64,000 nt of DNA from Aquarana catesbeiana (lineage: Eukaryota; Chordata; Amphibia; Anura; Ranidae), in NCBI RefSeq assembly GCF_042186555.1, contig NC_133328.1, forward strand, positions 337,646,539-337,710,538. The letters are read 5' to 3'. Under the pieces are notes generated by a model. That model worked only from the letters and a program-made list of their open reading frames with translations. It ran no database searches and was not told where the DNA came from. Shown in pieces: positions 1 to 10,210 of the stretch (the stretch's first letter is position 1; each line of letters begins with the position of its first letter). The translations under genes and the position numbers were made by a program.

Positions 1-483
1 TTGTTTTGGGATATGATAGGTTTCCACAGTTGTGGTCGCTGCTACAGTTGCACCAGAGTTCCTACTAATGTTAGGAAAGTAAAAGATTTTGTCAATCCAC
101 TCAACAACCACACATATACCATCAGGGACTTCATCTCTTGTGATACAGTTGGTGTAGTTTACGCGGTCAAATGCCCATGTAATTTAATTTATGTTGGTAG
201 AACGGTTAGGGCATTAAAAGAGCGTATTGAAGAACACGCAAGGAATATAAAAAAGGGGTTTGATAAGCATTTTTTATCTGTACTTTTTAGAGATGTACAC
301 AACAAGAGTACAGTAGGGATGCAATTTTGGGGCATTGAGGCACCCAAACGTCACTGGAGGGGGTCCAATTATGTTAGGGAAATCAGCAGAAGAGAATCAT
401 GGTGGATACACCAGTTGGGCTCTCTGGCCCCTGGAGGGTTAAATAAAAAATTTGATCTTAGATGTTTTTTAAGTAACCATTGA
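1..483 (+). CDS. Penelope-like retroelement, C-terminal GIY-YIG endonuclease (5' end off window)
   Basis: The frame is open from base 1 to a TGA at 481-483, so this is the C-terminal 160 residues of a longer protein that starts upstream. Cysteine pairs at residues 11-16 (CGRCYSC) and 58-60 (CPC) flank a GIY-YIG-like core, VVYAVKCPCNLIYVG at 52-66. An arginine helix follows (ALKERIEEH, 71-79), then a conserved glutamate region (RRESWWIHQLG, about 130-140) and the closing GGLN. This order, a CCHH-like Cys cluster built into a GIY-YIG nuclease at the extreme C-terminus, is typical of Penelope-like elements, where the domain nicks target DNA for reverse transcription. The RT part is not in the window. 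The fragment has no internal stop. Confidence 0.85.
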   Translation: MFWDMIGFHSCGRCYSCTRVPTNVRKVKDFVNPLNNHTYTIRDFISCDTVGVVYAVKCPCNLIYVGRTVRALKERIEEHARNIKKGFDKHFLSVLFRDVHNKSTVGMQFWGIEAPKRHWRGSNYVREISRRESWWIHQLGSLAPGGLNKKFDLRCFLSNH

Positions 484-1480
484 GCACATATATATTTTTA
501 ATATATCCCAACATCATGTCACACCAGTATGACTACACACATATAAATGGTGAAGCCAAGGAGTATATACTGCCCCTTGTTGGCGATACACAACCGCTTA
601 TGAGCATATCCTGTTAATATCCATAGTGATAACACTATCTTATGGGTTAGGTATACCTTTTTGTACTATATAATGTTTAACTAGTGTTTGCTAGCAATAT
701 ACTGTTTTTATATATATTTTATTTTTTATTTATATTTAATTTTTTTTTTTTCTATTGTGGTTTTAAGTATATGTATTAAACTTTGATTATGTATGCTCAT
801 ATAGACGAGTTATTATTCGTATGAGCTTTGGATTTTTATTTTTTATTTTATATTTTTTATTTGTTATGTTTATTCTTAATTTTTAACCTCTTACATGTAA
901 TTCTATATTATATTGTTGTTTTGTAGATTTACTATGTTACATCTCTCACAGCAACTGGTTTACATAGGGGGTGCCGATCTAATCGTCCCACGTCCGTCCT
1001 GAGTAGTTTAACGTAGTAATATCATTGTTAAATATTTTTACTATATATATCAGGCAAAATGGGGAATCCATGGCTATTATCTTTTGTCATTTGTATCCAT
1101 CTATTTTTACATATAGACGTTTCTCCCATAGAAACACATTGATTGCTTACTAGAGTGTCAGCAGGCCACAACAAAATGGCCACGGAGAGGATATATTAAT
1201 TGACAGGTTCACCGTCCAATCAAATCACCCCCTGATGAAGATACGAAATACCCCTTGTATCGAACACGCGTAGGGGAAGGGGACAGGATGGAACGTTATA
1301 CATACAACCTGTTGGGACAGATTAACACGCCACCCAATACCGGCCGCTGTTGCCCGTTCATCTCTGCTGTTTTAGTGTGGCGCCCTTAAGCGCCTTGGTA
1401 CTGTGAGTACCCATTGCGGGATTTGTTTATGATTTTAATAAATTTAGTACATACTGCACCATGAATTCCTTTTTATGTTG
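484..1480 (+). mobile_element. 3' flank / terminal repeat region of the Penelope-like element
   Basis: About 1 kb of AT-rich sequence with no plausible ORF follows the stop codon. It contains the hammerhead-like motif annotated at 1227-1276 and an AATAAA-type signal at 1438-1443, as expected for the terminal (pLTR) part of a Penelope-like element. The right boundary is not sharply defined. Confidence 0.55.
1227..1276 (+). ncRNA. Degenerate hammerhead-ribozyme-like motif of the Penelope-like element
   Basis: CTGATGA (1232-1238) is followed by a perfect 5-bp stem GATAC (1240-1244) / GTATC (1257-1261) with a 12-nt loop, then GAA (1262-1264), a very short stem III region and GTA (1270-1272) directly before GGGG (1273-1276). 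The GGGG pairs with CCCC (1228-1231) as stem I. That is the type I hammerhead layout with a minimal stem III known from Penelope-like elements. Two departures, an extra A at 1239 and a C breaking the usual GAAA, suggest a decayed, probably inactive copy. Confidence 0.6.
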
Positions 1481-1483
1481 ATA

Positions 1484-1934
1484 TATTGAGGTACAAACGG
1501 GACTGCTGTGAGGAACAGAGGCACCAGTGCAAATCTATCCAGGACCCTGCATATAACATTGAACCCAAAGAGGTTCTAAGGCGCATTCTGACCAAGCTTA
1601 ATTGCAAGGTCGCACGCTCTAAGGTGAGGGGCTATCACCTGGGGGGGAGCACTTGTATGAGCGCACAGCACTTTAGTTGGTGTTCACCATAACACATGAA
1701 TGGATTGTGGAAGATCTGTGGACTGTTAATTTGATCATTGCACAGCAACACAGCACTGAATTGCATAGAATCACACGGATGCAACACCAAATCGCATGGA
1801 TGCGGTTTTTTGTATTTTTTTAACTTTTTATTGTTTGAACATTGCACTAACACCATATTGCATAGATGCAGCACTGAAATGCATGGATGCAACACTAAAT
1901 CGGACTGTTAATTTAATCATTGCACAGCAACACC
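1484..1934. other. Unassigned repeat-rich stretch with a 182-bp-offset direct repeat
   Basis: No convincing gene. A segment of about 33 bp beginning GGACTGTTAATTT at 1720 recurs at 1902 with few changes, and the intervening sequence repeats short units around GCATGGATGCAACAC. The open frame of 68 codons ending at 1692 shows no recognisable domain. Confidence 0.4.
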
Positions 1935-2342
1935 TTTGACCTCATGATTCTCATTTGCTCCAACATGCACTGTGAGCTGTAAGGTCTTATATAGACAGGT
2001 GTGTGGCTTTCCTAATCAAGTCCAATCAGTATATTCAAACACCGCTGGACTCAAATGAAGGTGTAGAACCATCTCAAGGATGATCAGAAGAAATGGACAG
2101 CACCTGAGTTAAATATATGAGTGTCACAGCAAAAGGTCTGAATAGTTAGGACCATGTGATATTTCAGTTTTTCTTTTTTAATAAATCTGCAAAAATGTCA
2201 ACAATTCTGTGTTTTTCTGTCAATATGGGGTGCTGTGTGTACATTAATGAGGAAAAAAAATGAACTTAAATGATTTTAGCAAATGGCTGCAATATTACAA
2301 AGAGTGAAAAATGTAAGGGGGTCTGAATACTTTCTGTCCCCA

Positions 2343-2347
<5 letters not shown>
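1935..2347 (+). mobile_element. Tc1/mariner-family 3'-end remnant
   Basis: The stretch from CTTTGACCTCATGATTC to GGGGTCTGAATACTTTCTG has the character of the non-coding end of vertebrate Tc1-like transposons. It ends in the terminal inverted repeat at a TA dinucleotide (CCCCACTGTA, 2338-2347). No transposase coding sequence or left inverted repeat is present, so it is a fragment or a non-autonomous derivative. Confidence 0.7.

Positions 2348-2382
<35 letters not shown>
2345..2382. repeat. (TA)n microsatellite at the Tc1 end
   Basis: An uninterrupted run of about 19 TA units starts exactly at the TA target dinucleotide of the Tc1 remnant. Confidence 0.95.
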
Positions 2383-2385
<3 letters not shown>

Positions 2386-2461
2386 TGAAAAGTAAATAAA
2401 CTTTGAATAATACCGATACAAATCAGAGCAAAGACATACAGTAAAGGGGTAATTGGGTAAT

Positions 2462-2619
2462 TTTACTAAAACTGGAGAGTGCAAAATCTGGTGCAGGTGT
2501 GCATGGCAGCCAATCAGCTTCTAACTGCAGCTTATTTAATTAAGCTTTGAGAAAAAAATGAAAACTGATCGGTTTCTATGCAGAGCAGTACCAGATTGTG
2601 GACTTTCCAGTTTTAGTAA
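2462..2619. mobile_element. Short MITE with 30-bp terminal inverted repeats
   Basis: TTACTAAAACTGGAGAGTGC at the left end is matched, inverted, by the right end (GACTTTCCAGTTTTAGTAA at 2601-2619) with about four mismatches over 30 bp. The interior is partly palindromic (CCAATCAGCTT against the later ACTGATCGGTTTC). There is no coding capacity. The superfamily is not assigned. Confidence 0.7.
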
Positions 2620-2620
2620 T

Positions 2621-3779
2621 ATTGTATTGCCCAAAAGTTTCCTCTACCATGTGACTGTCAAGGCACTCCTAAATTCCACCAAAGTGCTTCCTTCACCACA
2701 CTCAAAAAATGCACTTACCAGAAGTACATGTCTATCCTGCAACAGATTGGGAAAGCAAAGCCCATATAATCTTAATAATAAAGCTGGTCAAGATTAATAA
2801 TGTTCACATGTATACTTTTCTTAAAATACTGCTCTCTCCACCTTCACTTCCCAAATTCCTCCAGTGGACATACTTTGTGTGGCACCCTCTAGTGTGTGCT
2901 AGATGAAAGGTAGTTTTTTTTTTAGAGTATGTTTGTTAGTGTAGGTAAATTTATTTGGCTCTGGGCTAGGCCTGAGCTGTGAATCTGGGTCAAGGTTCAG
3001 TGACTCAGGGCTGGAGGACTCATCTTATCAGCTTCTCTGGTGCCTCCCCCTGTTTTCTGGGACATTGGAGTATGTTCTAGACAAAATGGGTGGAGGTTAG
3101 GAGTGACTGCTATAAAAATGAATATTTATGTGGGCCTTGGTCAATCCCCAGTACAGGGCTGGTTGGGGGCAGGCCCCCTCATAAATAGGCATGAGGAGCC
3201 ATGCCAGTAGGGGGAGTCGGGTGGAATATGGATGTGGAGTGCTGAGGAGGCTGTTGGTGGCCTTCAAGAGTGCCCCATAGTCTGGGGGTGCTCGGGTGTT
3301 GTAAGAATCCTGTCATACCACATGGAGGAAGTCCTTCCTAGAGAAATGGGTGCAAGGAGGTAGGGCAGCAGGAGCAGGTCGGCACTACTGGGAGATCTCC
3401 TGAGAGTCAGCCGAGTGGGCTGGTGAGTGTCAGTCTGGTGGTGGAGAAGTTAGCCTGGAGGGCTAGCAAAGGGTCAGCTGCAGCCAGGTGGGTTAGCAGT
3501 GCCTGAGGAGGTGGTGCTGGGATCAGTACCCACAGGGGGAAGAGTACAAGCTGGAAACTGTAATTTTTGCTCCACAACCGAGAGGCCTCGGGTTCCTGCC
3601 TTTAATGGGCAATTGCTTTTAATTTGACTGAGTGACTGTCAGATCTTCACACAGTGATCCAGCTGGATTCTGCAAGCAAGTGTGTGCTATAGAAGAATTG
3701 GAACTGTATATAGAGACTGTATATAGGAAGAATGTGCCTGAAGTTCTGTCAACTGCTAAAAAACAAAAAAGGGCTCCAA
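2621..3779. other. No gene recognised
   Basis: About 1.16 kb with only short open frames. The part from 3100 to 3600 is G-rich, with TAAATA-like and GTAG motifs that could belong to a solo LTR, but I see no TG...CA ends, flanking duplication or partner copy. Confidence 0.3.
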
Positions 3780-4310
3780 TAGTGTAATAACAGACACAAA
3801 ATTTTATTGATTACATTCAAAATATACTAACATAAAATTAGGGATCTGCAGGCATATAAAAGCAAACCAGTATTTCCAATATGATGTCGCTGCAGCAGAG
3901 GCAAGAAGCGATCTGCTGGCCATCATCTGCTCAGTCCCTTCACCACTCTCTCAGCTTCCACAACTATATGGACACAATCCAGTGCTATTGCCAGTATAAG
4001 CCTTCATAACCTATACATTTTGCATCTTCAGCAACTTTCTCAAGGGGAAACTAAGAGATGCAGTTACTGTGTGTACTGTATAAGCTGTATGCAGCCTCAT
4101 TGTCCTTCCATGTGCACCTTGCTGCAAAGGCCAGTTATAGGTTGGGGTGGTTGCCACTTTTTTGTACAGTTGTACAGGATGAATTGTGTGCAGGGGTGCA
4201 CTGGATGCCTTTGCTGCCATTGTGCCCTTGCTGGGCGTCACGTGTGTCCCTGTGCTCTTAAGGAGGGGTGGACTCCCTCCAGGCATACTAGCCCTTAATC
4301 TATCCATTCC
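3780..4310 (-). other. Possible antisense retroelement terminus (Penelope-like?)
   Basis: Read on the minus strand, this stretch runs from a motif resembling a decayed hammerhead (4010-4047, with stem TTGC/GCAA) toward an AATAAAATTTT signal near 3799-3812. The open frames on both strands have no recognisable domain. The assignment is tentative. Confidence 0.3.
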
Positions 4311-4650
4311 TATATGTGCTCCTACAATGGAGGATCAGGAAATTTAGAGTTAGGACCGCAGTATATACAAAAGTCCCTTGGCATGGACACTGCAGCTTGT
4401 GCATATATTTGCAAATGTGTAAAAACAAAGAGTAGAGTTGGGCTGAACACCTCCCGGTTCAGTTTGCGTCAGAACTCTCGAACATCACAAAAGTTTGGAC
4501 CCAAATCCTTATTGAAGTCTATGGGACCCAAATTTGAAAAATCAAAAGTCCCCATTTTGAAGGCTTATATGGCATTAGGTATTGGCCATAAATAGGGTAT
4601 AGGGGCCCGGGTACTGCCCTAGAGAACATGTATCAATGGAATTTTTTTTT

Positions 4651-5490
4651 TATCTCCCTGGCGGTAATCCCGAGTGTGACTCGGGGTGAATTTTCATTAC
4701 CACAAGCGGTAACCCCGAGTCACACTAGTATCACAGCATCCTGGTAAAGTTACTTACCTTGTCCTCAGGATCCTGCGATGTCCCCCCCACTCTGTCCGCG
4801 GGCTGTCTCCTCCGCTCGATTCATCACTGTGTCGGGCTCTGTTCCCTGGGAGCATCGCAACCCGTGGGGGCAGAAACCGGAGGCAATTCAAAAAAGTGAA
4901 AAATGCATAACACACACAGTACACTGTAATCTGTAAGATTACATCACTGTATCAAATCATTTCACCTCCCTTTGGTCCCTAGTGCTTTGTCAAGTGCCCT
5001 GCATGCACTTTTATACTGTTCTTTCTGTCTGGAAACTTGACAATTCCATGGCAATGAAAAAGTGTCCCTTTACGTTAAAAGCGGTTTTAGACCAGCTAGA
5101 AAACAGCGATAGTAAATTAGAATCACTTGGAGAATTAAGCGATAGTGATTTGTGAGGAAATTCATTCTCAAACACTGAAAGTGACAACAGCGACAATTCG
5201 GCAACTGAGCAAAGTTCAGTGTTTTTTATTTGATTACATTATTGAAAAAAATGTATTATTATTATAATATTATTTTTTATAATTATTTAAAGTTATTTAT
5301 TATATTATAATTTATGATTTCGTGTTTCAAACTTTATCATACCTGGGATGTCTACTAGACTCTTGTTTGGACAAATTTAAGGGAGTTGTTCCTAAGAATT
5401 ACAGGCCTACAATATAAAATGCCAAATTTCCATGCGAAACAATGTACCGATTTTAGCTTTAAAAATCTGACATAATCAAAAAAAGTTAAA
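4651..5490 (+). mobile_element. Internally deleted piggyBac-like element
   Basis: It begins near CCCTGGCGGTAATCCCGAGT, with a subterminal inverted motif (CGAGTGTGACTCGGGG ... CCCCGAGTCACACT). It includes a remnant of an acidic transposase N-terminus (5048-5232) and ends in an AT-rich stretch. The right end is not cleanly recognisable. Confidence 0.45.
5048..5232 (+). pseudogene. Remnant of a piggyBac-like transposase N-terminus
   Basis: From ATG at 5048 the frame reads MAMKKCPFTLKAVLDQLENS and on to LGELSDSD, then a TGA at 5153-5155, then reads on in the same frame through a Ser/Asp/Asn/Glu-rich stretch to TGA at 5230-5232. Acidic, serine-rich N-termini of this kind are usual in piggyBac-like transposases. 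The catalytic core is absent. The family assignment is moderate: no catalytic residue is present to confirm it. Confidence 0.4.
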
Positions 5491-5557
5491 GATTGTTTTT
5501 ACAGGATAAGTGATTTTAATGATGCTTAAAGTAAATTAATAAAAATTAAAGATTCCT

Positions 5558-6676
5558 TTAACCACTTTAGTACCAGGCACTTTCGGCCATTCCTGCCCAG
5601 GACAATTTTCAGCTTTCAGCGCTGTCACACTTTGAATGACAATTGCGCGGTCAGGCAACACTGTACCTAAACTAAATTTTTCTCATTTTCTTCCCACAAA
5701 TAGAGCTTTCTTTTGGTGGTATTTGATCACTTCTGGGGTTTTTATTTTTTGCTACACAAACTAAAAAACACCAAAATCTTTGAAAGGAATATGTTTTTCT
5801 TAGTTTTTGTCATAAAATTTTGTTTTCCCCTTCACTGATGGGCACTGATGAGGTGGCACTGATGGGCACTGATGAGTTGGCACTGATAAAGTGGCACTGA
5901 TGGGCACTGATGAGGAGGCACTGATATGTAGAATTGATGGGCACTGATAGGCGGCACTGATATGCAGCACTGATGGGCACCTATAGGCAGCACTGATATG
6001 CAGCACTGATGGGCACTGATAGGGGGCACTGATGGGCACTGATAGGTGACTCTGATGGGGACTAATGGGCACTGACAGGCGGCACTGATGGGCACTGACA
6101 GTCCGCTGTGATGGGCACTGACAGGCGACTGTGATGGGCACTGACAGGTGGCACTGATTGGCACTGATAGGTGGTACTGATTGGCACTGACAGGTGGCAC
6201 TGACAGGTGGCACTGATGGGCAGCACTGATGATGAGGTACTGAGAGATTACTGACATATGTTACTGCTGGGCACTGATTGGCACTGTGGTGGGCACTGAT
6301 TGGCACTGTGGGCACTGGCACACTTTATTGTGGGGACACTGCTGGGCACGGATTTACAGGTGATTTGCACAACTGAGGGGGCTGTGCTGATGATCAATGT
6401 GCTGATGATCGGCTCTCCCTGTCAGCGCGAACCGAGATATCCCGTTTACTGACACTTCCTGGTTCACGCAATGATCAGCTGTGATTGGTCACAGCTGATC
6501 ACGTGGTAAGAAGCCTCTGACAGAGGCTCCTTATCATGATCAGAGATGCGGCGTGTCAGACTGACACGCTGCACATGCCGGCATGTTATCCCGCTGGACG
6601 TCATATGGCGCCCAGTCAGGATAACAGAACCACTTCCCGGCTGTCATTCTGCATACGGCGGGTGGGAAGTGGTTAA
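5558..6676. mobile_element. TTAA-flanked piggyBac-type non-autonomous element
   Basis: TTAA occurs at both ends (5558-5561 and 6673-6676), with inverted termini TTAACCACTT ... AAGTGGTTAA. It encloses a minisatellite (5838-6320) and a GC-richer right part with CAGCTGTGATTGGTCACAGCTG near 6478-6499. TTAA duplication is the piggyBac hallmark. It sits inside the older foldback-family repeat at its TTCCTTTAAA site, so it is the younger of the two. The open frames running through the minisatellite are repeats of one motif, not genes. Confidence 0.7.
5838..6320. repeat. Minisatellite of GGGCACTGAT-type units
   Basis: Roughly 10-bp subunits (GGGCACTGAT, GGCACTGATA, GGCACTGACA) in higher-order 20-30-bp groups. 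Because the unit lacks stops in some frames, it yields spurious antisense open frames of up to 173 codons. Confidence 0.9.
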
Positions 6677-6813
6677 ATATAGTGCCTGGGGGTCCCCTTA
6701 GTCTGCCTGTAAAGTTGCATTTGCAGTTGATGCATATTCCTGGTGCAGTTTGCATTTTTTCAATACAAGTTTTTGATCCATTGAAGTCTATGGAACCAAA
6801 AACACAACCTGCT

Positions 6814-7325
6814 GATAGGGGGCACTGATGGGCACTGATAGGTGACACTTATGGGGACTGATGGACACTGACAGGCAGTACTGATGGGCACTGACAGTCC
6901 GCTGTGATGGGCACTGACAGGTGACTGTGATGGGCACTGACAGGCGGCACTGATTGGCACTGATAGGTGGTACTGATTGGCACTGACAGGTGGCACTGAC
7001 AAGTGGCACTGATGGGCAGCACTGATGATGAGGTACTGAGAGATTACTGACATATGTTACTGCTGGGCACTGATTGGCACTGTGGTGGGCACTGATTGGC
7101 ACTGTGGGCACTGGCACACTTTATTGTCGGGACACTGCTGGGCACTTCCCAGCTGTCATTCTGCATACGGCGGGTGGGAAGTGGTTAAATATAGTGCCTG
7201 GGGGTCCCCTTAGTCTGCCTGTAAAGTTGCAGTTGCAGTTGATGCATATTCCTGGTGCATGTTGCATTTTTTCAATACATGTTTTTGATCCATTGAAGTC
7301 TATGGAACCAAAAACACAACCTGCT
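6814..7325. repeat. Tandem duplicate of 6018-6813 with a 284-bp internal deletion
   Basis: From GATAGGGGGCACTGATGGGC to AAAACACAACCTGCT the two blocks match almost base for base, including sequence outside the piggyBac-type element. The second block lacks the counterpart of about 6350-6633. The deletion ends at a CAC shared by both breakpoints (6347-6349 and 6631-6633). Confidence 0.85.
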
Positions 7326-7582
7326 GGTCTCTGGTTCTTTCCATAAAATTCATAGATGACACTTCCGGTTCTGGCACCACATGAGGAGGAGGTAGATATC
7401 TACAGCTCCCGCAGCGCTCCTCACATAATCGGCTATTAAATCCAGCCACTGCTTTGGGGAGACTCCCCTCCATCCCTGCTACATTGTGGGCACACATGTA
7501 TCGCTTTGTGGAGCGATCGTACTCCCGGGCAGTATCCTCCATGATACCCCCCACAGGAGAGACAGCGGCAGACACAGCCAAG

Positions 7583-8536
7583 ATGGCAGCCGCTCCAGGC
7601 ATGACAGAACTGCTGCAGACTCAGCCACAGCCTCCATCAGCCCCAGAACTGTCAGGTATTGATCCTGCCTCCCCTGCTGGCATCTCACAAGCAGTGGTAA
7701 CACTGCTGGGCCCCACACTAATGGCCACTGTGGATGCAGCAGTTCACATAGGACTGGAACAGCTCCACATAGAACTACAAGCACAGGCACAAAGAATCAC
7801 ACATGTGGAGGAGAGGATATCATCCTTGGAAGATAAATCCACAGCTACCTCTGCCTCGTTTGCATGCATTACTGCCACGAACAGGGACATATGGAATAAA
7901 CTCGACGATTTGGAAAATCGTTCGAGAAGGAATAATTTGCGCATAATTGAATTGCCAGAATTGGTATCCGCTACCCAGCTCATGAATATCTGCACAAAAA
8001 CCATCCCCGAGCAACTGGGCCTCCACATACCCTGCACTATTGAATGTGCACACCGCATGGGTCAATACTCAGAAACCCGCACCAAACCTCGTCACGTCAT
8101 AGTCAAATACCTCAACTATGCTGACAAGAATACCATAATGCAAAAATTTTGCCGCTCGCGCTCCTTAACTATGGATGGCGCGAAATTGCTGCTTTTTGTG
8201 GATTATTCCATGGAGGTGATGAAACAACGTAAAGCATTTTCGCCAATCTGCTCAACTCTACACAACAACCAAATCCGGTTCTCCTTAGCTTACCCAGCTA
8301 TCCTCCGCAGCCAAAAGCATAAAGGAGAACACCTCACTTTCACCACACCTGACGAGGTGGAAAACTACATAAATGCCAGGGGCACCGAGGTGGAACACAG
8401 CAACTCTACAGAGGGCTCACCTTTGACATCAATGTCTTCTCCAACCGCACCGCCTAAACATCATAGCAGCCCGACCAAACCTCCATATAGATGCAGCCGC
8501 TTCACCCACCAGGAGTACCACTCTGGGAATCGCTGA
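7583..8536 (+). CDS. L1-d ORF1 protein (RNA-binding, coiled-coil)
   Basis: ORF1 proteins of L1 elements trimerise through a coiled coil and bind the element's RNA as a chaperone. The frame is open from 7454, but the ATG at 7583 (MAAAPGMTELL) is the likelier start, because the upstream codons look like 5' UTR; it gives 317 residues. A heptad-rich segment (LEQLHIELQAQAQRITHVEERISSLED) precedes the RRM-type signature DLENRSRRNNLRI, as in the Transposase_22 family. A basic, Ser/Pro-rich tail closes the protein. No stop or frameshift is visible, although the ORF2 of the same copy is destroyed. Function could only be supplied in trans. Confidence 0.8.
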   Translation: MAAAPGMTELLQTQPQPPSAPELSGIDPASPAGISQAVVTLLGPTLMATVDAAVHIGLEQLHIELQAQAQRITHVEERISSLEDKSTATSASFACITATNRDIWNKLDDLENRSRRNNLRIIELPELVSATQLMNICTKTIPEQLGLHIPCTIECAHRMGQYSETRTKPRHVIVKYLNYADKNTIMQKFCRSRSLTMDGAKLLLFVDYSMEVMKQRKAFSPICSTLHNNQIRFSLAYPAILRSQKHKGEHLTFTTPDEVENYINARGTEVEHSNSTEGSPLTSMSSPTAPPKHHSSPTKPPYRCSRFTHQEYHSGNR

Positions 8537-9262
8537 AGGACTTCAGTGACTCACCTTCACCAGTCGTGCTTGTACAGACGGGTAATATTACCCCCCTTAT
8601 CTCTCTCTTTTTAATTATTTTTATTTTTATTTCACTTTTTCATGACTGAACTTTCTGACGCAGTAGTTGTGTCAGCCTGTTGCTCAACATTTATTTGCTT
8701 CTTAGTTTGCTATTCTAGTTACCAATAAGGCCGCATGCTGTCTGTTTAGAGGGTCACTCTAGAGGCTCATGTAATAGTTGCAGCCAATGCCCCTCTGAAT
8801 ATTAGGCTCATGAGCTGAGCCCTCACTCATCTGAACCTACCCCATTGTCCAAATGTGATATGCTCTTTTCCTGATCTTCTCCCCTCTGACTACCCTTCCC
8901 TGTTACCCACTACCCATCTCCCTCCTTCCCCCCTCCCATCGTTCCCTTCCTTTCCTCCCTCCCTCCACTCCCCATATCCTGCACCTTGCCCCTACGTGAG
9001 GAGATAGCGACCGGCGGGGGATATGATAGGTAGTTTAACCCCATGTGGAAAAAAGTGGAGTCTACCATGTGTATTTTGTTTTTATTTAACCGAAAATCTG
9101 CTTTATTACTGTTCTTTCTTTATTGTTGTTTTGAAGAGTTGAAATTCATGTTTACCTGTTTTGTACCTATGCTCTCAGGAGACCTACAACGCTTTGGTGA
9201 CTCCCGGATGGTTGATACTGTACCCGCAGGGAGGCTTCATTGCAAGCGTCTAACCCAATACA
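8537..9262 (+). other. L1-d inter-ORF region
   Basis: No ORF of interest. It holds a strongly pyrimidine-rich block (about 8870-8990, CCCTCC/TTCC runs) and T-rich stretches. Confidence 0.5.
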
Positions 9263-9845
9263 TTGTTTTTTTCCAGACATGTCATCTTATCTTATCATCT
9301 TATCTATGGGAGTCAACTAAAATTTGTTTTGTGGAATGTTAAAGGGCTTCGGTCTCCAAATAAACGCATGTCAATTCTTAGACACTTACAGCGTCTCCGG
9401 GCAGATGTGGCTCTGCTTCAGGAGACACACCTGTCCGCAGATGATTTAACACGCCATGGATATCGGCACAGGATTCCCTGGACCGCCTGAGGTCCTCCAC
9501 TGCAGAACAAAAGACGTTCTTCACTAAGCTTGCTTTCTATGAGGAGGGGGAAAAAACGGGACGCCTATTGCTAGGTCTCAACAACAGTCCTCGCCTGCAC
9601 CTATAGTGGTAGGATGGTTAATGATCCAGAACAGGTCATATCGGAGTTGGCGTCCTTCTATACGGACCTTTATGGGGCGAGGGATGACTACTCCGATGTT
9701 AATCTTGCAACTTATCTATCTGAAAAAACCTGCCCTCCCTGTAGGAGGGGGCTAAGCAAATGTTGGAGGCACCTCTGACTCTGGAAGAGTTACAGAAGGC
9801 AGCAAGCACCTTTCCCACTTGCAAGGCACAGGGGGAGGATGGTCT
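9263..9845 (+). pseudogene. L1-d ORF2 remnant: endonuclease start joined to pre-RT linker
   Basis: The first part reads FVLWNVKGLRSPNKRMSILR and, further on, VALLQETHL, the N-terminal Asn and Glu motifs of an APE-type L1 endonuclease. At about 9470-9490 the homology jumps to a segment reading DPEQVISELASFYTDLYGAR ... LTLEELQKAASTF in mixed frames, which in L1 ORF2 lies just before the reverse transcriptase. Most of the endonuclease is therefore deleted internally. There are frameshifts and stops (for example TGA at 9488-9490). The reverse transcriptase itself is absent. Confidence 0.7.
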
Positions 9846-10210
9846 CCCCCATTAGAGGGAACCCCACACCACAATAAAAAATTAAAAAAACAGCATGGGG
9901 TCCCCCCAAAATCCATACTAGGCCCTTATCCAAGCATGCAGCCTGGCAGGTCAAGAATGGGGGGGATGAGAGAGCAGCCCCCCTCCTGAACCATACCAGG
10001 CCACATGCCCCCAACATGGGGGGTTGCTTTGGGGTGGGAGGGCAGTTACTGGGTTTGACAGCATGACATGGAAGAACAACCATATCAGGGTCCCCATGTA
10101 TGACATGGAAGAGTTTTTAACCCTTTCCCACCCACCCACCATGGCCCTTTAAATCTTAAAGCAGAACTAAACCCTCCTATCCTATCATATCCACAGCAGT
10201 GTTGGTCAGG
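9846..10210. mobile_element. Fragment of the foldback repeat family
   Basis: It shares GGGGTCCCCCCAAAATCCATAC, GCCTGGCAGG and CTGAACCATACCAGGCCACATGCC-type sequence with the left arm of the element at 12169-14378. No ends are visible. Confidence 0.6.

Larger units (their letters stand above)
4434..7325. mobile_element. Composite: old member of the foldback repeat family with nested insertions
   Basis: Pieces at 4434-4650, about 5490-5557 and 6677-6813 resemble, in order, the left arm of the large foldback element at 12169-14378 (GAAGTCTATGGGACC, GGCTTATATGGCA, TTTTAATGATGCTTAAAGT, then GTCTGCCTGTAAAG). They are separated by piggyBac-type insertions annotated below and are followed by a tandem duplication. 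There is no coding sequence of its own. Confidence 0.55.
7326..9845 (+). mobile_element. L1-d: Tx1-like L1 LINE with intact ORF1 and collapsed ORF2
   Basis: A 5' region (7326-7582), ORF1 (7583-8536), a long pyrimidine-rich inter-ORF segment and two ORF2 fragments are in order on the plus strand. The rest of ORF2 (RT and C-terminus) is missing; at 9846 the sequence changes to a foldback-family repeat. Confidence 0.75.

Noticed and set aside
4011..4307. Overlapping open frames on both strands, 92-98 codons
   Set aside because: No domain, no conserved motif, and they lie in retroelement-like non-coding sequence.
5800..6321. Antisense open frame of 173 codons rich in Ser, Pro, Cys and Gln
   Set aside because: It is the translation of the GGGCACTGAT minisatellite; a parallel frame and the duplicate at 6814-7125 give the same pattern.
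5838..7125. Regularly spaced repeats considered as a CRISPR-like array
   Set aside because: Units are about 10 bp with no unique spacers, and the setting is a eukaryotic genome.
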